DNA of 64,000 nt from Rhizophagus clarus. Its lineage: Eukaryota > Glomeromycota > Glomeromycetes > Glomerales > Glomeraceae. The notes beneath the pieces were generated by a model. That model ran no database searches. It was not told the origin of the DNA and worked only from the letters and a program-made list of their open reading frames with translations. This document shows positions 35,573 through 47,417 of this stretch, piece by piece. Where the stretch lies: contig BLAL01000050.1 of NCBI GenBank assembly GCA_015698045.1, positions 806,001 through 870,000 on the forward strand. Direction: 5' to 3'. The position numbers were made by a program, and so were the translations under genes. How positions within the stretch are numbered: position 1 is the stretch's first letter; the number at the start of each line of letters is the position of its first letter.

Positions 35573-36300
35573 ATGGCGTTTAAGTTCGCATTATCAAAGT
35601 TTAAAACTCAAACAATTATACCAAAAGCTGAAATTCTACAAAAACCTTCGATATACATACAGCATTATACAATAACAACAACTAATAATACTAATTTGTC
35701 TTCTCAACAACAAGAAGGGAAGTTGACTTGGAACGAATATTTTACTTTAAGACGTAAAAGACGACTAACTGAACGGTTTGTTACTATTCCGGCGACACTT
35801 GGAGGGTTCGGGATTAGTTTTGCTTATTTTGCTTCTAAAGAATTTGACCCTTCTCTGATATGGGGATATGATCCTCTTGTGGTCTACGGATTTGGAACTA
35901 TTTTGTGTGGTTTTTCCGGATTAATGATTGGACCTATCATTGGAAGTTCAATTTGGAAATTGACTCATAGGAAAGAAGATAAATTAATGGAAAAGGTACG
36001 TTACTATGAGGATTCGTATCTTATATTCACTTATCGTGGGGAGGTATTCTGTTTTAGAAGAAGTTTAATTGTAACATTTTTATTGTTCATATTTGAAATT
36101 TCAAATTACATTAGCGCGATCGAGATTTCTATGCTCACATTGTAAAAAATAGAGCGGATCCACTTTTACATTCACTTCGAAACCCAGCACCTGATTTTTA
36201 TGGTGAAAAAATTAAATCTGTGTCAGATTATCGTAAATGGTTGAGGAAACAAAGAGATATTGTTAAAAAGGGAACATTTCATCTTGGAGAGGAGAATTAG
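35573..36300 (+). CDS. PAM17: PAM17, presequence translocase motor subunit (202 aa)
   Basis: Two exons, 35573-35995 and 36115-36300, sum to 609 nt. The first 45 or so residues are basic and free of acidic clusters, as expected for a mitochondrial targeting sequence. Then comes LTWNEYFTLRRKRR, the start of the PAM17 domain, two membrane spans around residues 80-95 and 115-130 separated by the FDPSLIWGYDPLVVYGFG block, and the matrix tail with NPAPDFYGEKI and SVSDYRKWLRKQRD. Pam17 helps build the import motor on the TIM23 channel in the inner mitochondrial membrane. The ATG at 35573 gives the right presequence. Confidence 0.95.
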
Positions 36301-37146
36301 ATTAAAATATATTTTTATTCAATAAAGATCTATTATCATATAAAGTATTGATTTTTATTTTTATTTTTTTTATAATTTAATAATTGTAATTAAATAATAA
36401 TTATAATATTGATTGATATCCTTCTATTTTTTTAATAAGACTTAATTAATGTTTTAACGATCAATACAAATATTTGCCGTGATTTCGTCGATCAATTATA
36501 ATTTGCGATTGAGTAGAAAATAATTAGTAACTTGTTATTACTGATTTGTAATCAATAATCAGAAAATATTCTTATGATATATACTTCATTTTGCCTCCAA
36601 AAAGAATGCAAATGTCACTTTGCACACCCAATATTGTGAACTACTTTGTTTTCACATCAAACTATTACATAGTTATTCTTCTTACTGTTGAAAGTTATGA
36701 TGGATTCAAAGCATTCAAAGCTGATATATTAAGAGAGAACTTGGATGGACATTATGTGCTTAAGAATATTGCGGATTATGAAGTTACGTACTCGGGCGCG
36801 TCTATTTGATAGTTGTAGGAATTTGTGATTAGGTAAAAAGGTCATCTAGCGTAACCTCTGGCAATAGGTGTGGCATACTAAATGGTACGAGTATATAAAC
36901 TACAAAGCTTTTGTTGTTACTGCAAACTTTTTTCTTGGAACATTTACAACCATAATTATCAGTATATATATCAGATATGAAATATATGTGTATATATATG
37001 TAGTTAAAAAATAAAAAGATTATGATTCCATATTGTTTCTTATCCTTATTTAATATTATAATAATTTTATCATTCTCATTATTATTATCATTGTTATTTT
37101 TTCAATTAATTAGTTAATATATAATGTAATCCCATGTCACACTAAG

Positions 37147-37319
37147 TGTCACTCATAATTACCTTTATACTAATTTTATAAAATTGCAGGTGGTTAGCTG
37201 AGTTTATAAATGGCAGTGAATCTTTCCTGGTCTCATATAGATAGTCGGGAAATCTCTAATTTTGGTTTAAAATAGTTAAAAAATAGTTAATCATGTGTTA
37301 TATTTAATGAGTGACATGT
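37147..37319. mobile_element. MITE-like element with TGTCACTCAT termini
   Basis: The left end reads GTGTCACTCATAATTA. The right end, inverted, reads CATGTCACTCATTAAATATA. The two ends are about 175 bp apart and no coding frame lies between. A segment covering the right end and flank (37285-37331) is repeated, inverted, at 5283-5326 in intron 1 of the DUF3455-like gene, so this is a dispersed element. Confidence 0.55.
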
Positions 37320-37721
37320 TCCTGTGGATTAATCCTCTTTACTCAGATAGTGACATGGTAAAAACCCTCTAGCACTTGGCGAGTAAATTACTCATGTTTC
37401 ATGTCAGATAGTGATCTGACAGAAGGCGTCTTCGGTACCTTCCTAAGCATACTCACTCTAACAGCTTTGCGACCTTTGGCCTCTACTTCAAGTTTGAAAC
37501 AATTTCACCAAGTGCCAGTGAGTCCATTAATGTCGTTTGCGCCAGGTGATGAATATATATATATATATATGTGATCATGTCAAAATTGAGAAAAGGAAGT
37601 CAAAAAATGACCAGTTAGACGGACTCGCTATTGAGATAGGTAATGATATCTACAAGAATTTTAAATACAAGTAGATTAGGCAAAAGGTAGTAGTCCTCTT
37701 GTATTATTTGACTATTTATAC

Positions 37722-37866
37722 TTACTCACATGACCAAGGTATTGCCGAATAGACAATTTTTGCCATTTCCGCTCGGTATGGTATAGTATAGAGTTCTTCA
37801 AATGTTAATCCTTGAATAATCTGGTAGTCATAGCTGAATATACTGCCTTCCCACAACACTTGTATT
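37722..37866 (-). pseudogene. Orphan terminal exon, family unknown
   Basis: On the minus strand a good polypyrimidine-AG acceptor leads into a 47-codon frame ending in TAA at 37722-37724. Its composition is protein-like (VLWEGSIFSYDYQIIQGL, FEELYTIPYRAEMAKIVYSA). A consensus GTAAGT donor lies about 110 bp upstream near 37980, but the exon before it has early stops in all frames. It may be the surviving end of a decayed gene. Confidence 0.35.
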
Positions 37867-38732
37867 CTAAAAAAAGGAACAGAATTGAAATATTAATAAA
37901 AATAATAGTATTTCTATTTAATATGGATTAGTCAAATTGATTGTTTAATGAAAAGAAAGCAGCAGCATCACAAACTTACATTTAATACTAGTGATAATCG
38001 AATGAATCACATGATGAATTGTCGATTATCATGATAAAATTCCATACGCGACGCGAACGCGAACGTTCAATATGAGATTTCCTTCACCAATCAAAAGTGA
38101 TAAATTGCGTAACAGTAATTCATCTTTTTAGTTTATTACTTTATTCCAATAATTATAATAAGGATTTGGGTTATCATCGCCCTGACGCCCTTAATCATGT
38201 GATTTAACACAAATCGCGAACTATTTTCATTGTACAATTTCTGAAATATGTATTCGCCATTAAAATTCGTGTTTTTGTTTCATATACAAATAATTCAAGT
38301 TTAAACGTAAGCGTAGCTGCGTAGGACGACTGAAGCTCATGCAATGTCTATCGCTGTATCACGCCGCGTCTAATTACCAGTCATTTTGCATCACAATTAG
38401 TATTGAATCCATCATCTCTTAACATTTATACTGCATGTGAGAATTTTTTTTTTTCTAAACATGAAACAATATTTAATCAGTCAAACGATTATTATAAATC
38501 AAGGATAATTCGCGAGGAGGTGGCTTGCACTAACAATAATGATTATAAGCGAGAAACTTGCACTAATAATAAATATATCAAATGATTACAATAGATTATT
38601 TTTTAAATATTAAATAATTTTTTGGAAACTGAAAAAGCGAAACAAAGAGTTATTGCAAAGGCCGAAAAAAAAACATTTTCCTCAATAAGCGCGCGTAAAC
38701 CCTTATTTAATTTTTAAGCCACAATAAGTAAA

Positions 38733-41718
38733 ATGAGTGTCCAGCTATGGTTTCAATTCGAAAAAAAATTACAAGAATTAAGAAAGAATGGCAAAAATAC
38801 TCTGAAACTCAAGGATATTCTCGACTTGGCTATACTACCGTCGTCCGTACTTGTTGAATCCATCGTTTTAAAGGCAAAGAACGCTCATGAAGATGAATAT
38901 ACCGTGCTAGATTCTGAATATTTACGACGAAGCAACTTTCGCAAGTTGTCTGATGATTATGATATCGCTTGGGCAAACCCAATCATTGTGTCAAGTATGT
39001 CCCTATGTTAATGTTTATTCTTTCTGCAAAATAGAAATGTTTTCATTTTGAGAAGTTTGTATATTATTACCTTATTTAAATACGTACTTTATTTGTTTTT
39101 TAGTTAAAGAGTCATCAGAAGGAGAGATATCAGAAGGAGAGGCGTCAGGAGCGACGACGACTGAGTTTACTGAAACACTAATGATAACAACTCCGTGTAA
39201 TTAATCTGATGTTTTGTATCTAAATTCGTATATAAATTGGCAGTAAACACTTATTTACTATATATTTTTCTGCAACATAGCTCAATCACAATCCAATGAA
39301 ATATGGATTCGTCATAATAATCAAACTTTTTCTTACAATGAAGAATTTTTAAATCAAGTTGGGGAAAATTTTGATGTTGAAAAACTGATAGTTCTTCTTA
39401 AAATTAGGTTGGGTTTTATTGTCGGAATATCAGATAGAATTATTATCCTTCGTAAAGAGGATGAAAACTTAGAATTGCAAACTCCTGTCTCCGAATTATA
39501 TAATACGCAAGATACCGCATTAGATCTTATAATCAATGGTATGTATAAATAGAACTAGAAGTCATCATGTAAATACAATTTGGCAAATCGTAACTATGGT
39601 TATTCATCACCAGATCTCACGGATGATAGCTCAAAATTAACCATCGATGACTTTCACTATGCTTCTGCTGCATTTGAATGCGAGTTTAAGTGCAATATAA
39701 ATTATATTGGTTATTTCCATGAATATATCACTTCGTGCCACAATAGTTCTAAAGATACTTACATTCCTTACATCTCCATTGTACAATCCTCTGGATACGG
39801 CAAGTCAAGGCTCATTAAGGAACATTCAAATCAGGTCTACACCTTATATTTAAATTTAGGTATCGATCAACAATGTTTTCCTCGCCCATCATCCTGTGCA
39901 AAGGAATTCATCATTTCATTCCAAAAAGCTAAAGATCCGGATGTTTGGTTTAACAATTTATTAGCAAAGGCAGCTTCCATAGTGGTCTCTGAAATAAAGA
40001 AATCTAATACTAACCAAAGCTCATTCTGGAAAAAGCATCTTGATGATAATGGAAAATTCATCTGGGAACCTGCAATAAAAGCTGCAAATGAGATAAAAAC
40101 CGACAATGAATTGATAAATATCAGGGATAGACCAGGATATTTGGAGCAAAATTTTACTAGTGGTGATGGTATTAAGATTTTACTTTGTATTGATGAGGGA
40201 AGAAAGCTTATGGAAGAAATAAATGAAAACTTAAAAATATCTTTATTTCGATGTTTGAGACGTGCACTTCGAAATAATAAATGGCGCGCAAGAGGTTTAT
40301 TTTCCGTGATATTGGACACTACAATGATTACATCACAAATTTCCAATTTTTTGCCTGCTTTAGGGTATGACCCAACTATAAAAACTCTTAGTCAAGAAGA
40401 TAAATCACTCTTCAAGCCATTTATTTATATTTCCACATATAACTCTTTGGTAGTTGACTCGGGCAATTTTTATAGCCAGGCATTTTCTATGGGAAGGCCA
40501 TGTTGGAAAGCACTACGAGACGAATATATTAAAGACGTTATTGATAGTGATCCCAGTGTCGAAGATTATGCCTGGGAAAAAGTTAAATTGCTTGTAAAGG
40601 CAAAACTACAAGGTGGAACTAATAATCCTATCGATAATGAGGGAAAAAATCTTACAAGCATAGCCATTCTCGCTTCTCTCTGTTCGGTGGATATTTCTCC
40701 GTTGGTGCATTTTGCTTCGAGTCTTATTGCTAGCCACCTTGGTACTTGTCTTTCAATTTCACAAGATAGGACGAAAATTCTGGTCTGTTACCCTTCAGAA
40801 CCATTGGTTACTGAAGCTGCATACGAATTTTTGGATGATAAAATCTTGCATCTCATTGCACAATCTTTTTGTCAAGGGGTTGTAGAACCTGAAAAACGTG
40901 GAGAGATAGTTGGAGAACTTATCCTTATACTCACTCGTCAGAAACTTTATAAGAAACTTATAAAGGATAAAAAAGCCACTTTTTTTACAGGAGAAATTAA
41001 ACTTGAAATCTTTTTGAATAATTTGTTAAAGGACAATCCTGTCTTAAAAGAGGAACATTATGAGCATAACTTTTTCAAACGTGCCACTGTTTCTTTTACA
41101 AGATTTGTGACTATTCGCACAATCCCAACTCTTAATGACGTAAGAAGAGGTTATAAATCATGCGTGGCATTTAATCTCAAACGAAATCAACAAGGTGCCG
41201 ATTTTTTAATACCAGTTAAATGTGATGAGAATTATGGTATATGGATCATTCAAATTAAGAATCATAATCTACCTAAATACGATTCTTCTGTTAAGGTGGA
41301 TTCAACGTCCAAATTAGAACCTAGTTATGTTTTTTCTAAGACTGACTTAAAAGAACTTGAAGTTCCATATCTTGCTATGTATTGGCAATTAGGTGCTCAA
41401 GAAACTGGTATTACTGAAGCGGAATGGGAAATTGCTTCCAGGACACGTGAAGAACAACCCCCTCGTATACACTACATTATTTTAAGTCTTAAATCTTTCA
41501 AGGTTGCATATGGGAATACTCTTAAAGCTCTTCGAACAATTCTTGAGGCTTATATTGACCCTTACGATCCATTCTGGTCATATGACAAATTCTTGAATGA
41601 TCAAACAGATTTTATTGAATCATTTTTACCCTGGTACCCTCCTAATAGCAAGATCGATAATGGAGTATTATTAGACAAATATAATGATGATGATGCTCAA
41701 ACACCTCCTCAAGATTAA
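38733..41718 (+). CDS. Crinkler-type protein: ubiquitin-like header, P-loop NTPase and PD-(D/E)XK-like nuclease (905 aa)
   Basis: Four exons (38733-38994, 39104-39196, 39281-39538, 39614-41718) sum to 2718 nt, exactly 906 codons. The last intron (75 nt, GTATGT...CCAG) removes two in-frame TAGs. The N-terminus (about 1-87) and residues 119-204 read as two small alpha/beta modules that may be ubiquitin-like headers, joined by a Ser/Glu/Thr linker. The NTPase part has a Walker A loop in SSGYGKSRLI and a Walker B strand in ILLCIDEGR. Near residues 705-740 the pattern GADFLIPV then GIWIIQIKNH fits a restriction-endonuclease-fold core with D and QxK. This header-NTPase-nuclease order is described for eukaryotic CR (Crinkler/RHS-like) effectors, known from oomycetes, chytrids and Glomeromycotina. 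No signal peptide is visible. The role (host effector or self/non-self conflict factor) is inference. Confidence 0.8.
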
Positions 41719-41934
41719 AATATAGATTATTTCATTATTATAGTTTTACAGAAAAATAGTAAAAGCAATAAATACATTTCTTTCAACTGCGAAAGTTATA
41801 AAAAATGTAATTAAATTCTAACCAAATTTTGCAGAACCATGTGACATTAATATCTAATATCGCTATTTAAATTAATCCTGTTATCGGTTTACTTTTTTAC
41901 TTACTATTTCACGTCTTGTACTACCATAATATTT
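41719..41934. other. 3' flank of the Crinkler-type gene
   Basis: Short AT-rich stretch between the stop of the Crinkler-type gene and the kinase relic on the other strand. No feature seen. Confidence 0.5.
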
Positions 41935-43140
41935 ATTTAGTTCGGCTACAAACAATTTCATTTTTATTTTACGCCCATACTCTACTTCAAAATTTTCAGG
42001 TTTTGATATTCTAATAAATTTATTAAATATAAAAATTTGTCATTACTAATTGTTTTTACAATATCTTCTAAATTCCAATCTTTTTCTTTTCTCGTTATAT
42101 TTTGCTACTTTCTTATGCTTCATATTCAATATTGACTACGTTTTGGTATGCCATTTCTAAGTAGACAAAATAAGGTTAAACCTTTAGAATTTCCTTAATG
42201 ATTTATTTACCTTCGTATAAATCACTATATGCAACAGGAGTTCCATCGATGATCTCCCATTTGCTATATCAAAAACTAAATCCCATGTCATAACCTTTTC
42301 TGCACAAAACGGTTTGTTTCCACTTGAGATTCCCACATAAGAACACTAACATTATATACATCGGACTTCTCATTCATTATGCACTTTTTATCCTTAATCT
42401 TTTTTTGGATTCCACATAAGCTACTACGCCACACACTTTTGAATTACTTTTGATAAGCCATATTTTTTTTTGTACAAGCATAATTTTTTAAATGCTGTGA
42501 AAATTAAAAATTTACAAAATTAATAACCATAATAATAAATACAATAATTTATGTATATATTATATATTACCAGATCGCGATGAATAAATAACACCGCACT
42601 TGTGTATAAATTCTACGACAATTGCAAGTTTAAATGCTAACTGACATTTGTAATCCCAATTAAGCTCTTTAAAATGCTTCACTAAATAATATTCTAATGT
42701 ACCACCGTCAGCATATTCTATAACCAAAGAACAATGTTTCTATTTCGCCTAAAAAATGGCAAGTACATTAAAAAGATTATCTATTACACAGCCAATATAA
42801 AGTTTAAAACTTACCGGTTTCTAAATCAGATATTCCATAAAACCGAATAATATTGTCATGAGAATCAACATTCTGGCGCAATTTTAACTGCGCGTAATAA
42901 TGAAATAAAAATTTGTTTTATATGTTTTAATCAATTCTTAAAATATCGTACTTTTAACTTCACTAAGAGTTTATTCATCAACGAAAGATTTCAAAGCAAA
43001 AGTGGTATTTTTTTCAAGTAACAGAAGGACGTCCTCATATGCACCTCCTCCTATATTTTGAATACTTTCAAAGTCACAATGATCATAATATTTATTATGC
43101 TCATCAACAAATGCTCTTTTTTTTCTCGGTATACATTGTT
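41935..43140 (-). pseudogene. Tyrosine-kinase-like (TKL) protein kinase relic
   Basis: Read on the minus strand, pieces of a kinase domain appear in the right order but in changing frames: an N-lobe with FESIQNIGGGAYEDV and the ATP-lysine in FALKSF, an in-frame TAA soon after, NVDSHDNIIRFYGISDLETG, LVIEYADGGTLEYYL, FIHRDL (the catalytic loop, one frame off its surroundings), NEKSDVYNVSVLMWE (APE-following helix region) and EIIDGTPVAYSDLYE. These words are those of the large kinase family expanded in Rhizophagus-type genomes. With several frameshifts and stops it cannot make a working kinase. Position next to the Crinkler-type gene fits an accessory, repeat-prone region. Confidence 0.85.
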
Positions 43141-43577
43141 TTTTTTTCAGTTTTTTTTTTTTTTTTTTTCAGTTCACGAAAATTAGCCAATCATTAAGAA
43201 AAAATTGGCAGTCACGGTTTTTTAGTCAGTTTTGTACTACGTACTCGAACAATAAGTATGTCGATATTTTATAAATTTTATCTTTTTATATCGAGTTGTA
43301 TCGAGTTTTAATATGTCAGTACATCGAATATGAGGTCAGATTGTAAATTGAGTTGAAAGTTCGACTTACTTTTTGTTCGGATACGCATGAAAAAATCCGA
43401 CTGACTTGAGAATCACGTGAAATGCATAAATCAAATATTTACAATTGTATAAATTAAGATTTTCTTGACAAAATTGAATAATTCATTAAAAATTTTCGAT
43501 CGGCGACTAAGGCAACGAAATTTATTTTTAATAGTCTTGTTCGAACAGGGCTTTGAAAGGCCTTTGTGAAGGACAAG
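43141..43577. promoter_or_regulatory. Upstream region of the SUGP1-like gene
   Basis: Begins with T tracts (43140-43170), then has repeated TCGAGTT/GTATCGAGT words near 43290-43310. It should hold the promoter of the gene at 43578. No RNA gene seen. Confidence 0.4.
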
Positions 43578-44625
43578 ATGAGTACATTAAGTAATAGTGA
43601 CGATGTCAGCACTATAGCTGGTCCTACTGAGCAAGGGGCAGCAACTGAAATTGAGTCAAAAGCAAAGATCGAGTCCGGATCTAATTCAATTGGAATCAAC
43701 AATCCCACCAAAATCAGTTTTTCCATATCAAAACCACCAGAGCACGTAAATTTGGGGAATGAAGATGTGGACAACCCTGACAACTCACAAGAAACTGCAA
43801 CACAGAGTATTGAACAGAATGTCGCATTAAAAAATGATTCAACAGAATCCGGTTTATCAGAAAATAATGGAGGGACAGGGGAAAATAAAAAAAAGCGAAA
43901 AAGAAGTCGCTGGGATCAGGCTGGTTCAACAGCAGTAAAAGAAGCTCCTACACCTTCAATTGACTCAAATTCAACTCAAGGTGTAAGTGCTGGGGTTGCC
44001 GGTTATGAAGTATCAGGTTATTCCTCCTCCACCTCTTCCACCTCCTCATATACTCTGGTAAGATCTAGCGCTACAACAGCAGCAGCTCCCCCACAACAAA
44101 CTTACACTTTTTCAGACAAAAAAAAATTTGTAAAATATTCGGATACATATAAACCTGGTATGGTTCGAATCGGATCCAAATGGGTTTATCCTGAAGATGA
44201 AATTACAGATGGTGGTACATGGGAGCATAAAAAGAGAGCAGAAGAAATGAAAAAGACAGCGGGTAAGAAAAAGATATCAATTGAGGGAAGTTATCTCAAC
44301 ATTTAAACAAAATATTAATAAATTCGCAAAAAAAGAACAAGCGGCTTTGTTAACTTCCCATGCTGAAGCTAAACGTGCACACCATATCGCTGACTTTTTA
44401 CCCAAAGAAGAACTTGAGAGGTTTGAACAAAAAGTTAAAGCTGTTAAAACTGGTGGTACAACTCCAACATATGAAGATTATGCCAGTAATAAGTTGGATC
44501 CGTCAAATATTGGATTTAAAATGTTGATGAAACAAGGCTGGCAGGCTGGGTCCGGATTAGGAAAATCTGGTGAAGGTATTGCGGCCCCTATAAATAAGTA
44601 TGCAATTTTATAATTTATTTTATTA

Positions 44626-44656
<31 letters not shown>

Positions 44657-45009
44657 ACATAATTTTGTTTTTAGAGCTGATAATCGACCGGCAAATGCGG
44701 GATTAGGACAAACGAAACCTGAAGGCGTTGAAGAAGAAGATGATGAATTTGAAATTTATCGCAAGAGAATGATGTTAGCATACAGATTTAGACCAAATCC
44801 TCTGGTACGTGAACAACTTTTATTTCAATTACTTGTGAAGAAGAATGTATTATGGCGCAATTTTGTCCTTCCCTTTCGGATATCCGATAAATATTTGTGC
44901 ACGACTTGATAAAATTCGCTTTTTGTGTAGTATTATATTTGCATATCGTTTTAGTGCACTACTAACCTTTTGCCCTTACTAGAACAATCCTCGTCGACCA
45001 TATTATTGA
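43578..45009 (+). CDS. SUGP1/SF4-like G-patch splicing protein (367 aa)
   Basis: Four exons, 43578-44262, 44336-44597, 44675-44804 and 44983-45009, total 1104 nt. I chose the ATG at 43578; the frame is open upstream but without another ATG. The first 220 residues are low-complexity and polar with a [11 protein letters not shown] patch, which resembles an ULM-type tryptophan motif that binds U2AF-homology domains. Then a conserved helical stretch ([26 protein letters not shown]), the G-patch ([19 protein letters not shown] and KSGEGI) and the hallmark C-terminus [20 protein letters not shown] with NPRRPYY. Animal SUGP1 acts in branch-site recognition and activates the helicase DHX15. No SURP module was recognised here, so it is shorter than animal SUGP1. 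Confidence 0.85.
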
Positions 45010-45278
45010 AACAGATAAAATCTTTAGGGACTTCTATGTTTATTATTACACATACTTTTTTTTTTGTTTGCTTTTCTTTTTGCAGATAGTACAATTCTTA
45101 ATAAATATTTTTCATTTCTTTATTATATATTATAGCATTTATTTATTTAGATTATGTTTTTTTAATAAATTTTGGTTAGCTGATAATTTGGACTTTGACA
45201 TACGATATTATTATTGATTTATTTTATTAATTAAACTTAAATAGGTAAAAATCTAAAAAATCTAAACAACAACAAAAT

Positions 45279-47417
45279 TTAATATTTGTATACAAGACAA
45301 ACATGATCATCGCCAGCGGTGACAATTTTTTTACCATCCCTAATTTAATAAATTAAATATTAATAAATATATTATTAGCGGAAAAATATATAAAAAGAAA
45401 TAATTTATCAAAAACATACTTTGAGATGGTAAATCCAAGAATAGTATTTTGATGACCATGGAAAATTTTTTCACAGTTACCGGTTCTACCATCCCATACA
45501 CGTACAGTTCTATCAGCAGAACAGGTTGTTAATAAAGGAGAATCATTATGCCATTGCAGTTTTACTATAGCATCCTGAAAAAAAAAGAAAGAAATATATT
45601 AAATTAACATATCATTCAGAAAAAAAAAATGTAAAAAGTGAAAAAAACAATAATAAATTTACATACGTCATGATTACATGTTTGACGTAATCGCATTGTC
45701 GTAACATCCCAAATATTTAATTTAGCATCTACAGAACCTGTTGCTGCTAATGGTAAACTAATAAAAAATCATTATAAGCATATTTTAAATTGTTTAATAT
45801 AAATCAACTAAAATTTGTTAACTTACACATTCGAGAAACCAATTGTTTCAATAGATTCAGTATGGTCTTCAAATGATCCAAGAATCTAATAAAATACGAA
45901 TTTTAAAACCGTATATATGTGTGTATGTGTATGTATTTTCAGTTTTCCTTTTCATTAAAAGAATTTTCATTTTTAAAAAGTAATAGGATAACTTATTACT
46001 TACACTTCCATTTGTTAAATTAAGTAGTTTAGCAGAAGCATCGGTAGAACCAGATAATACTAAGGTACTTTCTTGATTCACTGCTAAGCAAGTTATACCT
46101 TCTTTATGAAATCTTGCATCTTCACCTAAAACAAAACAATCAACAGAGCGTTAAAAAAAAAAAAAAAAGAGAAATTGGAACAAAATTATACAATCAATCT
46201 TATAATAACGATACCTGATATTTTAAAAATAGAATTGGCAGTTTTCGGATCCCAAACTATTAATGAAGTATCTTCCGAACCAGACACAATTTTTTTACCA
46301 TCAGGTGTGAACTGTCCTGCTGTGACTGATGATGAATGTCCTGAAAATACATTCATACAATTACCAGAAGGTACTGAATAAAAAAAAAAAAAAAATTATT
46401 TAAAGTACTTTTTAAAAAAAAAAAAAGAAACAAAGAACGTAGAAAAAAATAATTAGTAATTAATTTACCTTGCCACATCCATATTGTAGAATCATTTGCA
46501 CCTGCTAATAATATATTTCCTTTTGGATGCCAATCTAACCACTTATATATGATATATATGTATATTTTTAGATAAAATATTTAATTATTTCAAAAAATTT
46601 CTTTTTTCTTGATTTACTTACAACTATTTCGTCGGGACCTTCTAATGATAAGATAAGTTCTCTATTTTCAACTTTCCATACTTTAACTTTACCATCCATA
46701 CCACCACTTGCTACATATTGACCATCTTTACTGAATAATGTACTTGTAACTGAATCAGTATGACCTAATAATTCAGTCATATTAATTGATCAATGTTTTT
46801 TTTCCTACTTAAATAATATATATGTATTTGTTTTACCTAATAATTCAGACAATTGTTCTCCAGTATCACAATTCCATAAAAAACTTTTATCATCTCCACC
46901 ACCAGATACAATAATACTTTCATCAATCGGATTTATGTCAATAGCATAAACAGAATCTATGAAAATTATATTCGAATGTTTAAAAAAATTTAATTCATTT
47001 TTCTTAAAAGAAATTCATCTGTTAAAAGTAAATATTACCTTGATGTCCAAAAAATCCTTGTAGAGAATCATCTTTCAATTCAATCATTTCATTTTCAATT
47101 TCGTCTTGTTGTTCCTCATTTCTTTCATCTAAAAATTTATTAAAAAAAAAAAAGGTTTGATCGAATAATTTCTTCAAATTCAAACTAATCTAATTAAAAA
47201 AAAAAACATTATATATACCTTCTTCTTCATCCATAGAACTTCCAGCATCATTGTTATCATTTAAAATTTGTTCTTCATAAATTTCTTCTTGTTCAACAAA
47301 TTCGGAATCAAAATCCTTTTTTTAATCAAATCAAATCAAATCAAATAATTAATTCATAAACTAAATAATAACAAATTAATTTTTTAAAAAAAAAGTTCTT
47401 CTTACTTGTTCCGCCAT
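45279..47417 (-). CDS. WD40-repeat protein, AAMP/Sqt1 family
   Basis: About a dozen short exons from the ATG at 47415-47417 to the TAA at 45279-45281. The N-terminus is acidic (DFDSEFVEQEEIYEEQI). Seven to eight WD40 repeats follow: DSVYAIDINPIDESIIVSGG, HTDSVTSTLFSKDGQYVASG, WLDWHPKGNILLAGANDSTI, HSSSVTAGQFTPDGKKIVSG, CLAVNQESTLVLSGSTDASA, LPLAATGSVDAKLNIWDV, LLTTCSADRTVRVWDGRTG and a last repeat ending VCLVYKY. The first-repeat words and the acidic leader point to AAMP (animals) or Sqt1 (yeast); Sqt1 escorts ribosomal protein uL16 (Rpl10). A function in 60S assembly is likely by homology. The gene is convergent with the SUGP1-like gene, 269 bp apart. Confidence 0.85.

Larger units (their letters stand above)
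36301..38732. other. Accessory intergenic region with repeats and relic exons
   Basis: No complete gene. A 72-codon plus-strand frame ending at 36809 has a protein-like end (FKAFKADILRENLDGHYVL) but no motif I know; it may be a relic. A MITE-like inverted repeat lies at 37147-37319, a lone terminal exon at 37722-37866 (minus), and a hairpin at 37992-38031. The section 37320-37560 is richer in G+C than its flanks and has repeated CAGATAGTGA words, which suggests foreign or transposon-derived DNA. Confidence 0.5.

Noticed and set aside
36591-36809. 72-codon frame with ATG-like start
   Set aside because: Only the last 30 codons look protein-like; there is no family match that I can name. Noted as a possible relic in the intergenic entry.
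39867-40346. 159-codon minus-strand frame inside the Crinkler-type gene
   Set aside because: It lies wholly antisense to the NTPase-coding exon and has no motif; it is a shadow of the real frame.
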